A stretch of DNA of 15,192 bases from an uncultured Gemmatimonadota bacterium (GTDB lineage: Bacteria; Gemmatimonadota; Gemmatimonadetes; Gemmatimonadales; GWC2-71-9), in assembly GCA_946887295.1 (NCBI GenBank), contig CAMPKP010000077.1:1-15192 (forward strand), in the 5' to 3' direction. Each line of letters begins with the position of its first letter. Position 1 is the first letter of the stretch. Under the pieces are notes generated by a model that was given only the letters and a program-made list of their open reading frames with translations, had not been told where the DNA came from and did no database searches. This document shows, one piece after another, positions 1-7,007 of the stretch. Both the position numbers and the translations under genes were made by a program.

Positions 1-262
1 CCAGCAGGAAGCGCCAATCATGGAAGAACTCGGGCGGCTTGCCCTCGTAGTAATGACCGACGAACTGCAGGACCCACCCCACCACGAACAATCCCAGCGG
101 CACCGGCCAGAGTCCTTCGACGAAGATCGCCGCCACGAAGAGCGGGACGGAGGCCGCGATCATCGGGATGCCGAAGGTGTGGCAGAGTCGATTCACCGGG
201 TGCTGATGGCTCTCCGCGTACCGCGCCACCCACTCGCTCATCGGCCGGTTGCCCAGTCTCAT
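1..262 (-). CDS. DUF962 / Mpo1-like integral membrane protein (partial, 3' end beyond window)
   Basis: The reading frame stays open to the left edge, so only about the first 87 residues are seen. Visible are the motif HQHPVNRLCHTFGIP (residues 19-33), a hydrophobic segment (about 34-48), a second one (about 54-68), and VGHYYEGKPPEFF (68-80). The spaced histidines H21, H28 and H70, with the GH...E..P signature, are typical of the DUF962/YGL010w family. Its yeast member Mpo1 is an iron-dependent dioxygenase acting on 2-hydroxy fatty acids; the bacterial role is not established, so lipid oxidation here is only an inference. ATG at 262 is chosen because GGAGG (267-271 on the opposite strand) lies 4 bases upstream; a second in-frame ATG is at 241. 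It sits 73 bases downstream of the glycosyltransferase on the same strand, with a hairpin between. Confidence 0.85.
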   Translation of the reverse strand, partial: MRLGNRPMSEWVARYAESHQHPVNRLCHTFGIPMIAASVPLFVAAIFVEGLWPVPLGLFVVGWVLQFVGHYYEGKPPEFFHDWRFLL

Positions 263-295
263 GCCGCCTCCGGTGGTGTCACCAGCACCAATCTG

Positions 296-322
296 CTTCC
301 GGTGCGCGGTCGGCACCAGAAG
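296..322 (-). terminator. Hairpin between glycosyltransferase stop and DUF962 start (weak terminator candidate)
   Basis: CTTCCGGTGC (296-305) pairs with GCACCAGAAG (313-322) with one mismatch around a 7-base loop. It lies just after the stop of the GT39 gene when read on the minus strand. No T-run follows, so it could instead be a processing or attenuating structure ahead of the DUF962 gene. Confidence 0.3.
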
Positions 323-335
323 GCGTGCCAGGGCA

Positions 336-1895
336 TCAGTTCTGTCCGGCGAGCGACGGCCACAGCTTCTGCAGGGTCGTCCGCGGCCCGGTGCCGACGT
401 TGACGGCGAGGCTCCGCTCCTCCGCCACCGCCCACTGGTGGCTCACCGTGGCGGCAGTCTCGACCGAGTCGAAGAAGCGCGCCAGCTCTTCCCGGGGAAC
501 GCCGATGGTGATCACGACGTCCCCGGGCCGCCGGCCCGGCCCGAAGAACCAGTAGCTGCCGGCCGGGCTCACCACCTCGGGAAGGCCGTACCTCGGTCCG
601 TAGTAGTCGAGCGCCCCCGCCTCGCCGTAGTTGCCCGCCACCACCACGGCGCGCTCCCGCTGCTCGGCCGGAAGGGTATGGTAGACCCGCGCCACGGTAG
701 CCACCTGCTCCTCCCATCCCAGCATGTCGGCGTAGTCCTGGGGCAGCGACTCCACCTCACCGGTGTTGGTCCTGACCGCCGCCTGGACGCCCAGCGCGTC
801 GGCGTACGACGCCATCGCCGGCGGAGGAAGGATCGGCACGCCGAGCGGCAGGGTGCCTACGGCGAAGGCCAGGAGGATCGCCACGGCGCCGACTTGGAGG
901 AGCTCCGCGGCCACACCGTGAGCGGCCCGCTCGAGGAGGATCCCGCCGGCCGCGAAGAGGGTCGGGTACAGCGGGCCGGCGTAGTAGGCCTTCCCCTGCA
1001 GCGCCATGAGGATGGCGAGAGCGGCGACGCAGGTCCACCCCAGCACCCGGAACGGGCGCAGGGCCGGGCTCGCCAGCAGGCCGTACAGCCCGACGAGCGC
1101 CAGGAGCACGGCCGGACCCCAGAGCAGCTGGCCCAGCAGGAAGTCGGTGGGGCCGATCCGCTCGAGCTGGGTCTCCCTCAGGTCGGCCATCTGCGCCAGC
1201 ACCGGAAATCCCAGCCGGATCTGTCCCACCAGGCTGGGCGCGCCGATGGCGAGGGCGCAGGCCACTCCGATCCACGGCCATGGCGTGAGCAGAGCGGCCC
1301 GGAGCGGAGTGAGGAGAACGGCGGCCACGATCGCGAGTCCGAGGAACGCCACGCTGAACTTGGTCAACAGCCCCAGCCCCAGGATCAGGCCGAGCAGAAG
1401 CCAGCCTCCCGGGCCATACCCCCTGCAGAGTCGCACCAGGGCGTACATCGCGGCGGTCCAGACGAGCTGGTCCATCACCACGGGCTGGAGCAGGTTGGCC
1501 GAACGGAGAAAGAGCGGGCTGGTGAGCACGCAGAACGCGGCCAGCCCCTGGGCCACGCGGCCCCCGCCCATCTCGCGCGCGACGAGAGCCGCCAGCACCA
1601 GAATGGCGCTGCCGAACACCGCCGGGAAGAAGCGTACGGCGGTCAGCGAGTCGCCCAGGACGGTGCGGGACACCTCGGCGACGATGGCGATGGCCGGCGG
1701 GAAGTCCATCGCCCACATCCGGAGATGCCGGCCCATGCCCATGTACAGCAGCTCGTCGCGGTGGAAGCCGTACGGGGTGCGGACGTTCACCGCGACGTGC
1801 AAGACGAGCTTGACCGCCGCCTGGAGCAGCACGAGGCCAGCGGCGAAGGGCGGCCGAGGAGGAAGGCCGCTCCCGTCGGGAGGTGGATCGGTCAC
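336..1895 (-). CDS. GT39-family (PMT/ArnT-like) polytopic membrane glycosyltransferase
   Basis: A 519-residue polytopic protein of the GT-C fold. Such enzymes transfer a sugar from a polyprenyl-phosphate donor to a lipid, protein or glycan acceptor on the outer face of the inner membrane. After a first membrane segment (about residues 17-36) comes the loop motif FHRDELLYMGMGRHL with the D47-E48 pair, which matches the catalytic acidic residue of the GT39/PMT_2 family. It is followed by the family-like stretch SANLLQPVVMDQLVW and about ten further hydrophobic segments. The last 150 residues or so are a soluble extracytoplasmic domain. GTG at 1895 is preferred because GGAG (1902-1905) sits 6 bases upstream; the frame extends to a TTG at 1940 with no clear ribosome site. 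Donor and acceptor cannot be told from sequence. It lies 93 bases after the upstream unknown gene on the same strand. Confidence 0.85.
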   Translation of the reverse strand: MTDPPPDGSGLPPRPPFAAGLVLLQAAVKLVLHVAVNVRTPYGFHRDELLYMGMGRHLRMWAMDFPPAIAIVAEVSRTVLGDSLTAVRFFPAVFGSAILVLAALVAREMGGGRVAQGLAAFCVLTSPLFLRSANLLQPVVMDQLVWTAAMYALVRLCRGYGPGGWLLLGLILGLGLLTKFSVAFLGLAIVAAVLLTPLRAALLTPWPWIGVACALAIGAPSLVGQIRLGFPVLAQMADLRETQLERIGPTDFLLGQLLWGPAVLLALVGLYGLLASPALRPFRVLGWTCVAALAILMALQGKAYYAGPLYPTLFAAGGILLERAAHGVAAELLQVGAVAILLAFAVGTLPLGVPILPPPAMASYADALGVQAAVRTNTGEVESLPQDYADMLGWEEQVATVARVYHTLPAEQRERAVVVAGNYGEAGALDYYGPRYGLPEVVSPAGSYWFFGPGRRPGDVVITIGVPREELARFFDSVETAATVSHQWAVAEERSLAVNVGTGPRTTLQKLWPSLAGQN

Positions 1896-1988
1896 ACGCT
1901 GCTCCGGCTGCTGGTCGGGGGCAAGGGCGCAAGTATGCAACCGCTCGGCCCACTTCCGCCACCCACCGGCGCCGCTATCGGGCGGAGC

Positions 1989-2585
1989 TCACTCCAGCTC
2001 GATGCCCTCCTTCAGGACCCAGACCTTCATGGCGAAGTAGAGGCGGATCATCATCGTGTGATCGTCGGGATTGACCAGGATGACGAGGGTGTTGCCGTCG
2101 GTGCCGCGGGTGCTGCGGACCCGCTCCTTGGTCCGCATCCGGGACTGGAGACTGTCGAACCAGCGCGGGAGGTCGCGGCGCTGGTCGCCGCGGATGACGT
2201 CCTTGGTGCGGGTCCCGCGGGGATCGTCCTTCGCGCGTCCGCTCGGCGGAACGGCCAGCGACACCTTGGCGTACCGCCTGCCCCGCGCGTCGCCCTTGGT
2301 GGCCTTCTGGAACTGCAGCGAGCGGTAGGTCAGGGCCTTCCAGGTCTGCAGCGGGGGCGTCGCCTTCGGCCGGACCTCGACCCGTCCGTCGGAGTCGTCC
2401 GGCACCCGCACCACGAACTCCCACTTGTTCCGGCCGCTGAGGTTTCCGTCGGTCACCGTGTAGAGGTGCTCGCTCCCCTTCACCGGCGCCTGGCGGCCCC
2501 CCTTCGCGAAGGTCCACTTGGCCCGCCGCACCTCACCCGGCTCCACAGTCACCTGATCCAGCCGATACCGCTTCCGCGATGCCAT
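1989..2585 (-). CDS. Conserved-looking hypothetical protein, basic, soluble
   Basis: I do not recognise this 198-residue protein. It is rich in Lys, Arg and Asp, has no signal peptide or membrane segment, and begins MASRKRYRLDQVTVEPGE. The C-terminal part (about 165-198) alternates hydrophobic residues (LVILVNPDDHTMMIRLYFAMKV) and looks like a beta-rich core. The middle (about 100-150) is charged and may be flexible. ATG at 2585 is preferred over the upstream ATG at 2615 because AGGAGG (2591-2596) stands 5 bases before it. Frequent third-position G/C and a strong ribosome site support it as a real gene. Its neighbours, a glycosyltransferase downstream and a divergent DUF3072 gene upstream, give no functional hint. 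Confidence 0.7.
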   Translation of the reverse strand: MASRKRYRLDQVTVEPGEVRRAKWTFAKGGRQAPVKGSEHLYTVTDGNLSGRNKWEFVVRVPDDSDGRVEVRPKATPPLQTWKALTYRSLQFQKATKGDARGRRYAKVSLAVPPSGRAKDDPRGTRTKDVIRGDQRRDLPRWFDSLQSRMRTKERVRSTRGTDGNTLVILVNPDDHTMMIRLYFAMKVWVLKEGIELE

Positions 2586-2695
2586 CGGTGCCTCCTGGGA
2601 CTGGGTGGAAGACACTCCGAGGTCGCCGAAGCATACCTGACGAGCCGCTCGCCTCCTACTCCAAGGCCAGTGCGGGTCTGAAGCGCGACGGGCGC

Positions 2696-2722
2696 CCGAG
2701 TCGGTTGTGCCGTGTGACTCGG
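2696..2722. promoter_or_regulatory. Inverted repeat in divergent intergenic region
   Basis: CCGAGTC (2696-2702) and GACTCGG (2716-2722) are perfect 7-base arms around 13 bases. They lie in the 210-base gap between the minus-strand unknown gene (start 2585) and the plus-strand DUF3072 gene (start 2796). The site could bind a regulator or form a hairpin. No convincing -35/-10 pair was found beside it, so this is weak. Confidence 0.2.
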
Positions 2723-2795
2723 ATCACGACGCGGCGCCGGGAATTCGGGTTTCTTTCGGTGGGCCGTCGAAGCCCATGAAAGGAGCCGAACCGAG

Positions 2796-3017
2796 ATGGC
2801 ACGAAAGAAGGGAACCCCCGCGCAGGGGGAGAACGATTCGAACCGGATCAAGGATCCTGACGACTGGACCACCGGCGACGAGCCGATGACCGGAGCACAG
2901 GAGTCCTATCTCAACACCCTGGCCTCCGAGGCGGGCGAGCAGGTCGAGCCCGATCTCAGCAAGGCCGAGGCATCGAAGCGGATCGACGAGTTGCAGGAAA
3001 AGACCGGACGAGGGTGA
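2796..3017 (+). CDS. DUF3072 small protein
   Basis: A 73-residue soluble acidic protein matching the DUF3072 pattern over its length. IKDPDDWTTGDEPMTGAQ (residues 18-35) is followed by SYLNTLASEAGE and then DLSKAEASKRIDELQEKTGRG at the C-terminus. The family is short, widespread in bacteria and has no known biochemical function. The Lys/Glu-rich N-terminus is variable, and the C-terminal half is likely helical. AAAGGAG (2779-2785) lies 10 bases before the ATG. The next gene on the same strand, an exported hydrolase, starts 9 or 48 bases after the stop depending on the start chosen, so the two may share a transcript. Confidence 0.9.
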   Translation: MARKKGTPAQGENDSNRIKDPDDWTTGDEPMTGAQESYLNTLASEAGEQVEPDLSKAEASKRIDELQEKTGRG

Positions 3018-3027
3018 CACAGTGAAT

Positions 3028-3068
3028 GCATCTCCGGGGCCGGTCGCTCCGTACGGTCTCGGAGATGC
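3028..3068 (+). promoter_or_regulatory. Perfect 9-bp hairpin overlapping the hydrolase start
   Basis: GCATCTCCG (3028-3036) and CGGAGATGC (3060-3068) are exact inverted repeats around a 23-base loop that itself holds the palindrome CCGTACGG (3049-3056). The right arm contains GGAG and the ATG at 3065, the likelier start of the hydrolase. Folded RNA would therefore hide that start. No T-run follows, so it does not look like an ordinary terminator. Confidence 0.5.
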
Positions 3069-3877
3069 TTCGTCCTCTTCCCAGACGCGACTTGCTCCTG
3101 CTCGCCGGCGGGAGCCTCGTCGCCTACCTGAGCGCCTGCCTGGCCGGCCACGGCTCCGGCGACGGCCCGTCGGCTGACCCGCGGGCCCGGCGACGGCTGC
3201 ATGCCGGCGGCCATCTCACCAGCCGGCCGCGCCCGCCGCGCCGCGCCGCTCCCCCTGCCGGTCTCATTCCCCTGCAGCTGAGCGGCTCCGATCGAGACGG
3301 CGCCCTCTACGTGCCTCCCTCCTACCGGCATGACGTGCCGGCACCTCTCGTACTCAGTCTGCACGGGGCCGGCGGCAGCGGTCGTCGCGGCCTGCGGCGG
3401 CTGCAGTCCCGCGCGGATGCGGAGGGGCTGCTCGTGCTGGTTCCGGACTCGCGGAGCTCGACCTGGGACGTGGCGCGGTCCGGCACGTTCGGCGCCGACG
3501 TGGAGTTCCTGGACCGAGCGCTGGATCTGGTGTTCGCGCGATACGCGGTGAATCCCTCGCGGGTGATCGCCGAGGGATTCTCGGATGGCGCCAGCGCCGC
3601 CCTGTCGCTGGGTCTGCTTAACGGAGACCTCTTCACCCACGTCATAGCCTTTTCGCCCGGCTTCGTGGCGGAGGGCTCGCGCCGGGGAAAGCCTCGCCTC
3701 TTCCTGTCGCACGGCGTGGACGATGACGTGCTGCCGATCGATCGGTGCAGCCGTCCCATCGTGCGGGACCTCCGTGGCGGCGACTACGACGTCCGCTATA
3801 CCGAGTTCGCCGGGGGACACACGGTGCCCGACGAGATCGCCCGGGAGGCGATGGACTGGCTGGCCGGTCGGTCCTAG
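3065..3877 (+). CDS. Exported alpha/beta-hydrolase (PHB depolymerase/esterase-like lipoprotein)
   Basis: A 270-residue serine hydrolase. The N-terminus MLRPLPRRDLLLLAGG has a twin-arginine-like RRDLLL followed by a lipobox LSAC (C25), so it is probably exported folded and lipid-anchored. Then come the oxyanion region LSLHGAGGSG, the nucleophile elbow GFSDGAS (Ser173), an acid in HGVDDDVLPID (Asp219-221) and the histidine in GGHTVP (His252). The order and spacing fit the alpha/beta-hydrolase fold, close to dienelactone hydrolase, phospholipase/carboxylesterase and PHB-depolymerase-like esterases. The substrate is unknown. A longer frame starts at ATG 3026 and adds 13 residues before the signal; the 3065 start gives a cleaner signal peptide but has GGAG immediately adjacent to the ATG, which is unusually close. 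It follows the DUF3072 gene and precedes the efflux-operon promoter. Confidence 0.85.
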   Translation: MLRPLPRRDLLLLAGGSLVAYLSACLAGHGSGDGPSADPRARRRLHAGGHLTSRPRPPRRAAPPAGLIPLQLSGSDRDGALYVPPSYRHDVPAPLVLSLHGAGGSGRRGLRRLQSRADAEGLLVLVPDSRSSTWDVARSGTFGADVEFLDRALDLVFARYAVNPSRVIAEGFSDGASAALSLGLLNGDLFTHVIAFSPGFVAEGSRRGKPRLFLSHGVDDDVLPIDRCSRPIVRDLRGGDYDVRYTEFAGGHTVPDEIAREAMDWLAGRS

Positions 3878-3885
3878 CTGCGCAC

Positions 3886-3914
3886 TTGGCTTTGACCTGC
3901 GTTCAACTCATACT
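3886..3914 (+). promoter_or_regulatory. Predicted sigma-70-type promoter of the efflux operon
   Basis: TTGGCT (3886-3891) and CATACT (3909-3914) are separated by 17 bases, a good spacing for a housekeeping promoter. The pair lies 57 bases upstream of the regulator ATG at 3971 and is partly covered by a palindrome. Assignment is by eye. Confidence 0.45.
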
Positions 3915-3919
3915 GAACG
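3900..3919. promoter_or_regulatory. Candidate operator for the GbsR/MarR-like regulator
   Basis: CGTTCA (3900-3905) and TGAACG (3914-3919) are perfect 6-base arms around 8 bases, 20 bases in all. The right arm shares its first base with the end of the predicted -10 element and the spacer contains the rest of it. A dimeric winged-helix repressor bound here would block polymerase. The encoded regulator is the first gene downstream, so autoregulation is the simplest reading. Confidence 0.55.
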
Positions 3920-3970
3920 TACGATCCGTCCTGCCGCTCCGCTCCTCGTCCCCGCCCAACCAGGAGACCG

Positions 3971-4453
3971 ATGGACCCCCGTTCCAGTCGCTTCACCGAC
4001 CGCCTCGCGATGCTGTTCGAGCACGACGGTCAGCCGCCCATCGCCGGCCGGATCTTCGGTCTCCTGCTCCTGAGCGACGAGGCTCTGAGTCTCGACGAAC
4101 TGGCAGAAAGTCTCGGCGTGAGCAAAGCGAGCGCGAGCACCAACGCGCGTCTGCTCGCGGAGCTGGGCTTGGTCGAGCCGGCGCCCCGGCCGGGCAGCCG
4201 CCGGGATTACTACCGGATCGCTCCGGACCTGTTCGAGCGGTCCATGGCGCAGCGGCTGGCGCGCTGGCAGCGATTCACCGAGGTGATCGGCGAGGGTCGC
4301 CGAACCCTGCCCCTGGCCAGCGCCGAGGTGCGCGAGCGGCTGGAACGGTATGAGAGCGCCTTCAGCTACATGGCCGAGGCGATCGGCCGCGCGCTGGCGC
4401 AGTGGCATGGCACACCATCGCATCGGCTCGCGTCTACGGGGTCGGGTCGGTGA
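3971..4453 (+). CDS. GbsR/MarR-family transcriptional regulator
   Basis: A 160-residue winged helix-turn-helix protein of the GbsR branch of the MarR superfamily. The helix-turn-helix is LDELAESLGVSKASASTNARLLAELGLVE (residues 41-69 in outline), followed by a wing with GSRRDYYRI (75-83). The N-terminal RLAMLFEHDGQPPIAGRIFG is typical of GbsR-like proteins, and the C-terminal helices probably form the dimer interface. AGGAG (3962-3966) precedes the ATG by 4 bases. It is the first gene of the efflux operon, and its stop overlaps the GTG start of the TolC-like gene (GTGA), so it is translated together with the pump it probably controls. A palindrome over the promoter is its likely target. The inducer is unknown. 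Family assignment is strong; repression of this operon is inferred. Confidence 0.88.
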   Translation: MDPRSSRFTDRLAMLFEHDGQPPIAGRIFGLLLLSDEALSLDELAESLGVSKASASTNARLLAELGLVEPAPRPGSRRDYYRIAPDLFERSMAQRLARWQRFTEVIGEGRRTLPLASAEVRERLERYESAFSYMAEAIGRALAQWHGTPSHRLASTGSGR

Positions 4454-5907
4454 GGCTCGCGGCCGTGACTTCGGCGCTCCTCCTCGCGGGGTGCGCGGGC
4501 ACTCCGAGTGTCTCGGGGGTGCGGGGGGCCTCGCCCCGGCCGGAGATGCCGTGGACTCCCCCGGCGGACGCCATTCCGCGCATCGAGGCGGCGGACACGT
4601 CGACCCGCGCGGCGGTTCCCTCGGACCTCGCCGGCCGCATCCGGAGCCTGACGCTCGCGGAGATCGTGGACCTGGGACTCCGGAACAATCCGGCCACGCG
4701 CTTCGCCTGGGCCAACGCCCAGACCGCGGCATCGGTGTACGGATCCGAGCGGGGCGCCTGGCTTCCGACCGTGGACGCCGAGGTCAACGGGGCGCGGCTC
4801 AAGACGGCAGCCAGCCAGGGGCGCACCGCCGTCGAGCAGTCGGTGCTCACGCCCAGTGTGACGCTGAGCTATCTGCTGTTCGATTTCGGCGGCCGGAGCG
4901 GCCGGGTGGCCGCGGCGCGGCAGCGGCTCCTCGCCGCGAGCTTCTCCCACAACGCGGCCATCCAGGACGCGGTCCTCCGGATCCAGGTCGCCTACTTCGA
5001 GTATCTGGCGAACCGCAGCCTGCTCGAGGCGCAGCGGACCACGCTGGAGGAGGCGCGGACCAACCTCACCGCCGCCGAGGAGCGGCGGCGGGTGGGCCTC
5101 GCGACCATCGCCGACGTCCTGCAGGCGCGGACCGCCGCCAGCCAGGCCCGGCTCGAGTTCGAGACGACCGAAGGCAACGTGCAAACCACTCGCGGCGCGC
5201 TGGCGCTGGCTCTGGGCCTTCCGGCGAACCTTCCGTTCGACGTGGATTCGAGCGCGGCCGCGGGCCCGGTGGCGGCGCTGGCCGACAGCGTGAACGCCAT
5301 CATCGCGACCGCGCTCCAGGGGAGGCCCGATCTTGCAGCGGTGCAGGCCGAGGTCGGGGCGGCGCGCGCTGGCATCAGTGAGGCCCGAGCCGGGCTGTTC
5401 CCCTCGCTCGGGTTCAGCGCGACCGGGGGTCGGACCTACGCCACGACGATTCCCGACGGCGCCAACAGCTACACCCTGTCGCTGGGCCTCACGATTCCTC
5501 TCTTCAGCGGCTTCTCCCGGCAGTACGATCTCCGAGCGGCGGAATACGAGGCCGACGCCGCCGGCGCGCGGGCGCAGTCCCTGCGCCAGGAGGTCGTGTT
5601 CCAGGTCTTCAGCGCCTACTACGGGCTCCAGACCGCGACCCGCCGCGTGGCGACCGCGAGGGACCTGCTGGCGAGCGCCGAGCAGTCGAACGAAGTCGCG
5701 CTGGGCCGCTACAAGGCCGGGGTCGGGAGCGTGCTCGATCTGCTCTCGGCCCAGACGGCGCTGGCCTCCGCCCGCGCGCAGCAGGTGGCCGCGCGCCTGG
5801 CCTGGAGCGTTTCGCTGGCGCAGCTCGCGCACGACGCGGGCGTGCTCGACCCCCGGGGCGGCAGCCCGCTCCGGCTCACTCAAGACACCACGAGCACCCC
5901 GCGATGA
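4450..5907 (+). CDS. TolC-family outer membrane efflux lipoprotein
   Basis: The outer-membrane channel of a tripartite RND pump, about 485 residues. With a GTG start at 4450 the N-terminus reads V-RLAAVTSALLLAGC with lipobox Cys15, a clean lipoprotein signal like those of OprM/NodT-type proteins. This start overlaps the regulator stop as GTGA. An ATG at 4402 would add 16 polar residues before the signal and overlap the regulator by 52 bases, so it is disfavoured. Two repeats of long amphipathic helices are visible (for example SLTLAEIVDLGLRNNP, then ALQGRPDLAAVQAEVGAARAGISEARAGLFPSLG), with family landmarks LFDFGGRSG, ERRRVGLATIADVLQARTA and GRYKAGVGSVLDLLSAQTAL. The channel connects to the adaptor encoded next, whose ATG overlaps this stop (ATGA). 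Confidence 0.93.
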   Translation: MRLAAVTSALLLAGCAGTPSVSGVRGASPRPEMPWTPPADAIPRIEAADTSTRAAVPSDLAGRIRSLTLAEIVDLGLRNNPATRFAWANAQTAASVYGSERGAWLPTVDAEVNGARLKTAASQGRTAVEQSVLTPSVTLSYLLFDFGGRSGRVAAARQRLLAASFSHNAAIQDAVLRIQVAYFEYLANRSLLEAQRTTLEEARTNLTAAEERRRVGLATIADVLQARTAASQARLEFETTEGNVQTTRGALALALGLPANLPFDVDSSAAAGPVAALADSVNAIIATALQGRPDLAAVQAEVGAARAGISEARAGLFPSLGFSATGGRTYATTIPDGANSYTLSLGLTIPLFSGFSRQYDLRAAEYEADAAGARAQSLRQEVVFQVFSAYYGLQTATRRVATARDLLASAEQSNEVALGRYKAGVGSVLDLLSAQTALASARAQQVAARLAWSVSLAQLAHDAGVLDPRGGSPLRLTQDTTSTPR

Positions 5908-7007
5908 CATCACGGCGCCACCTGCTGATCCTCGTCTCCCTGGCCGCCTGCGCCGACCAGGCCGCGCCGCCGCCCGCGCGTGTCCCCGTCACCGCGGGCA
6001 CCGCCGAGCGGCGCGACGTGCCGTTCGAGCTGGCGGCCACCGGAATGGTCGAGCCGCTGCAGACCGTCGCGGTCCAGCCGCAGATCGGCGGCCCGATCGT
6101 GCGGATCGCGTTCCGCGAGGGACAGGATGTCGAGAGGGGCCAGGTGCTTTTCCAGATCGACCCACGCCCCTATCAGGCGGCGCTCGCGCAGGCCGAGGCG
6201 CTGCTGGCGCGCGACCGGGCGCAGGCGGAGAACGCCGAGCAGGAGGCGAAGCGCTACTCCGAGCTGGCCGAGCGGGAGTACGTGACGGCGCAGCAGTACG
6301 ACCAGGCCCGCACGATGGCGGCGGCGGCGGCGGCGACGCTCGCCGGGAGTGAGGCCGCGGTCGAGGAGGCCCGGCTCAATCTCCAGTACGCCACGATCCG
6401 CGCCCCGATCCCGGGGCGCACCGGCAGTCTCAGGGTCCGGGAGGGCAACCTGGTCCGGCCGGCCGACGCGGCGCCGCTGGTGACGATCAACCAGATCCGC
6501 CCCATCCTGGTGCGGTTCGCGGTGCCGGCGGCCAACCTTCCGCTGATCCAGCGCTACCGGGGCGACACGCTGGTCGTGCGGGTGGCGCCGGTGGGCGGCG
6601 GCACCCCCAGCGAAGGGCGGCTCACTTTCGTGGACAACGCGGTGGACACCACGACCGGCACCATCCTACTCAAGGGCACGTTCCCCAACGCCGAGGGCGT
6701 GCTCTGGCCCGGCGAGTTCGTCAACGTTCGGCTGCGGCTCTACGTCGAGCGCGACGCGCTGGTGGTGCCCGCCACCGCGGTCGTCACCGGGCAGCAGGGG
6801 AGCTTCGTCTTCGTGGTGGGCGATGACAGCACGGCGTCCACCAAGCCGGTCAAGCTGGGGCGGACCGCGGGCGACGTGGCGATCGTGGAGGGGGAGCTCA
6901 GCCCCGGCGAGCGCGTGGTGACCGACGGGCAGCTCCGGCTGCAGCAGGGATCCAAGGTGCAGATCAAGGCGGCGGCCGATACGGCCGCCGCGCGGGAGAC
7001 CACATGA
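5904..7007 (+). CDS. RND efflux periplasmic adaptor (membrane fusion protein)
   Basis: A 367-residue HlyD/AcrA/MdtA-type adaptor linking the inner-membrane pump to the TolC-like channel. Its signal MTSRRHLLILVSLAAC ends in a lipobox (C16), so it is a lipoprotein like AcrA and MexA. Next come the first lipoyl half (VAVQPQIGGPIVRIAFREGQ), the coupling helix IDPRPYQAALAQAEALLA, a helical hairpin with EREYVTAQQYDQARTMAAAAAATL, the second lipoyl half (LQYATIRAPIPGRTGSL, REGNLVRPAD), a beta-barrel (IRPILVRFAVPAANLP) and the membrane-proximal domain (VVPATAVVTGQQGSFVFVV). Positions run in the usual family order. ATG overlaps the previous stop and its own stop overlaps the pump ATG (ATGA both times), which suggests coupled translation in fixed stoichiometry. 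The poly-Ala run comes from a short GCG repeat. Confidence 0.95.
   Translation: MTSRRHLLILVSLAACADQAAPPPARVPVTAGTAERRDVPFELAATGMVEPLQTVAVQPQIGGPIVRIAFREGQDVERGQVLFQIDPRPYQAALAQAEALLARDRAQAENAEQEAKRYSELAEREYVTAQQYDQARTMAAAAAATLAGSEAAVEEARLNLQYATIRAPIPGRTGSLRVREGNLVRPADAAPLVTINQIRPILVRFAVPAANLPLIQRYRGDTLVVRVAPVGGGTPSEGRLTFVDNAVDTTTGTILLKGTFPNAEGVLWPGEFVNVRLRLYVERDALVVPATAVVTGQQGSFVFVVGDDSTASTKPVKLGRTAGDVAIVEGELSPGERVVTDGQLRLQQGSKVQIKAAADTAAARETT

Noticed and set aside
274..284. Palindrome TGGTG-T-CACCA upstream of the DUF962 start
   Set aside because: Short, with no promoter elements beside it; it overlaps the ribosome-site region and could be chance.
249..2681. Very long plus-strand open frame (810 codons) opposite the glycosyltransferase and the 198-aa gene
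   Set aside because: Its protein is His/Arg/Gly/Pro-rich low-complexity text with no domain, and it is fully antisense to genes with clear domains or ribosome sites. Long antisense frames are expected at this GC content.
3892..3925. Alternative promoter pairs TTGACC with CATACT or TACGAT
   Set aside because: Spacers of 11 and 22 bases are outside the usual range; TTGGCT with CATACT at 17 bases fits better.
4366..5913. Minus-strand open frame (515 codons) opposite the TolC-like gene
   Set aside because: Arg/Gly-rich antisense shadow; the plus strand has intact TolC-family motifs.
6315..6336. Short GCG repeat in the adaptor gene
   Set aside because: It encodes six alanines in the helical hairpin and is a normal result of high GC coding; too short to treat as a meaningful repeat.
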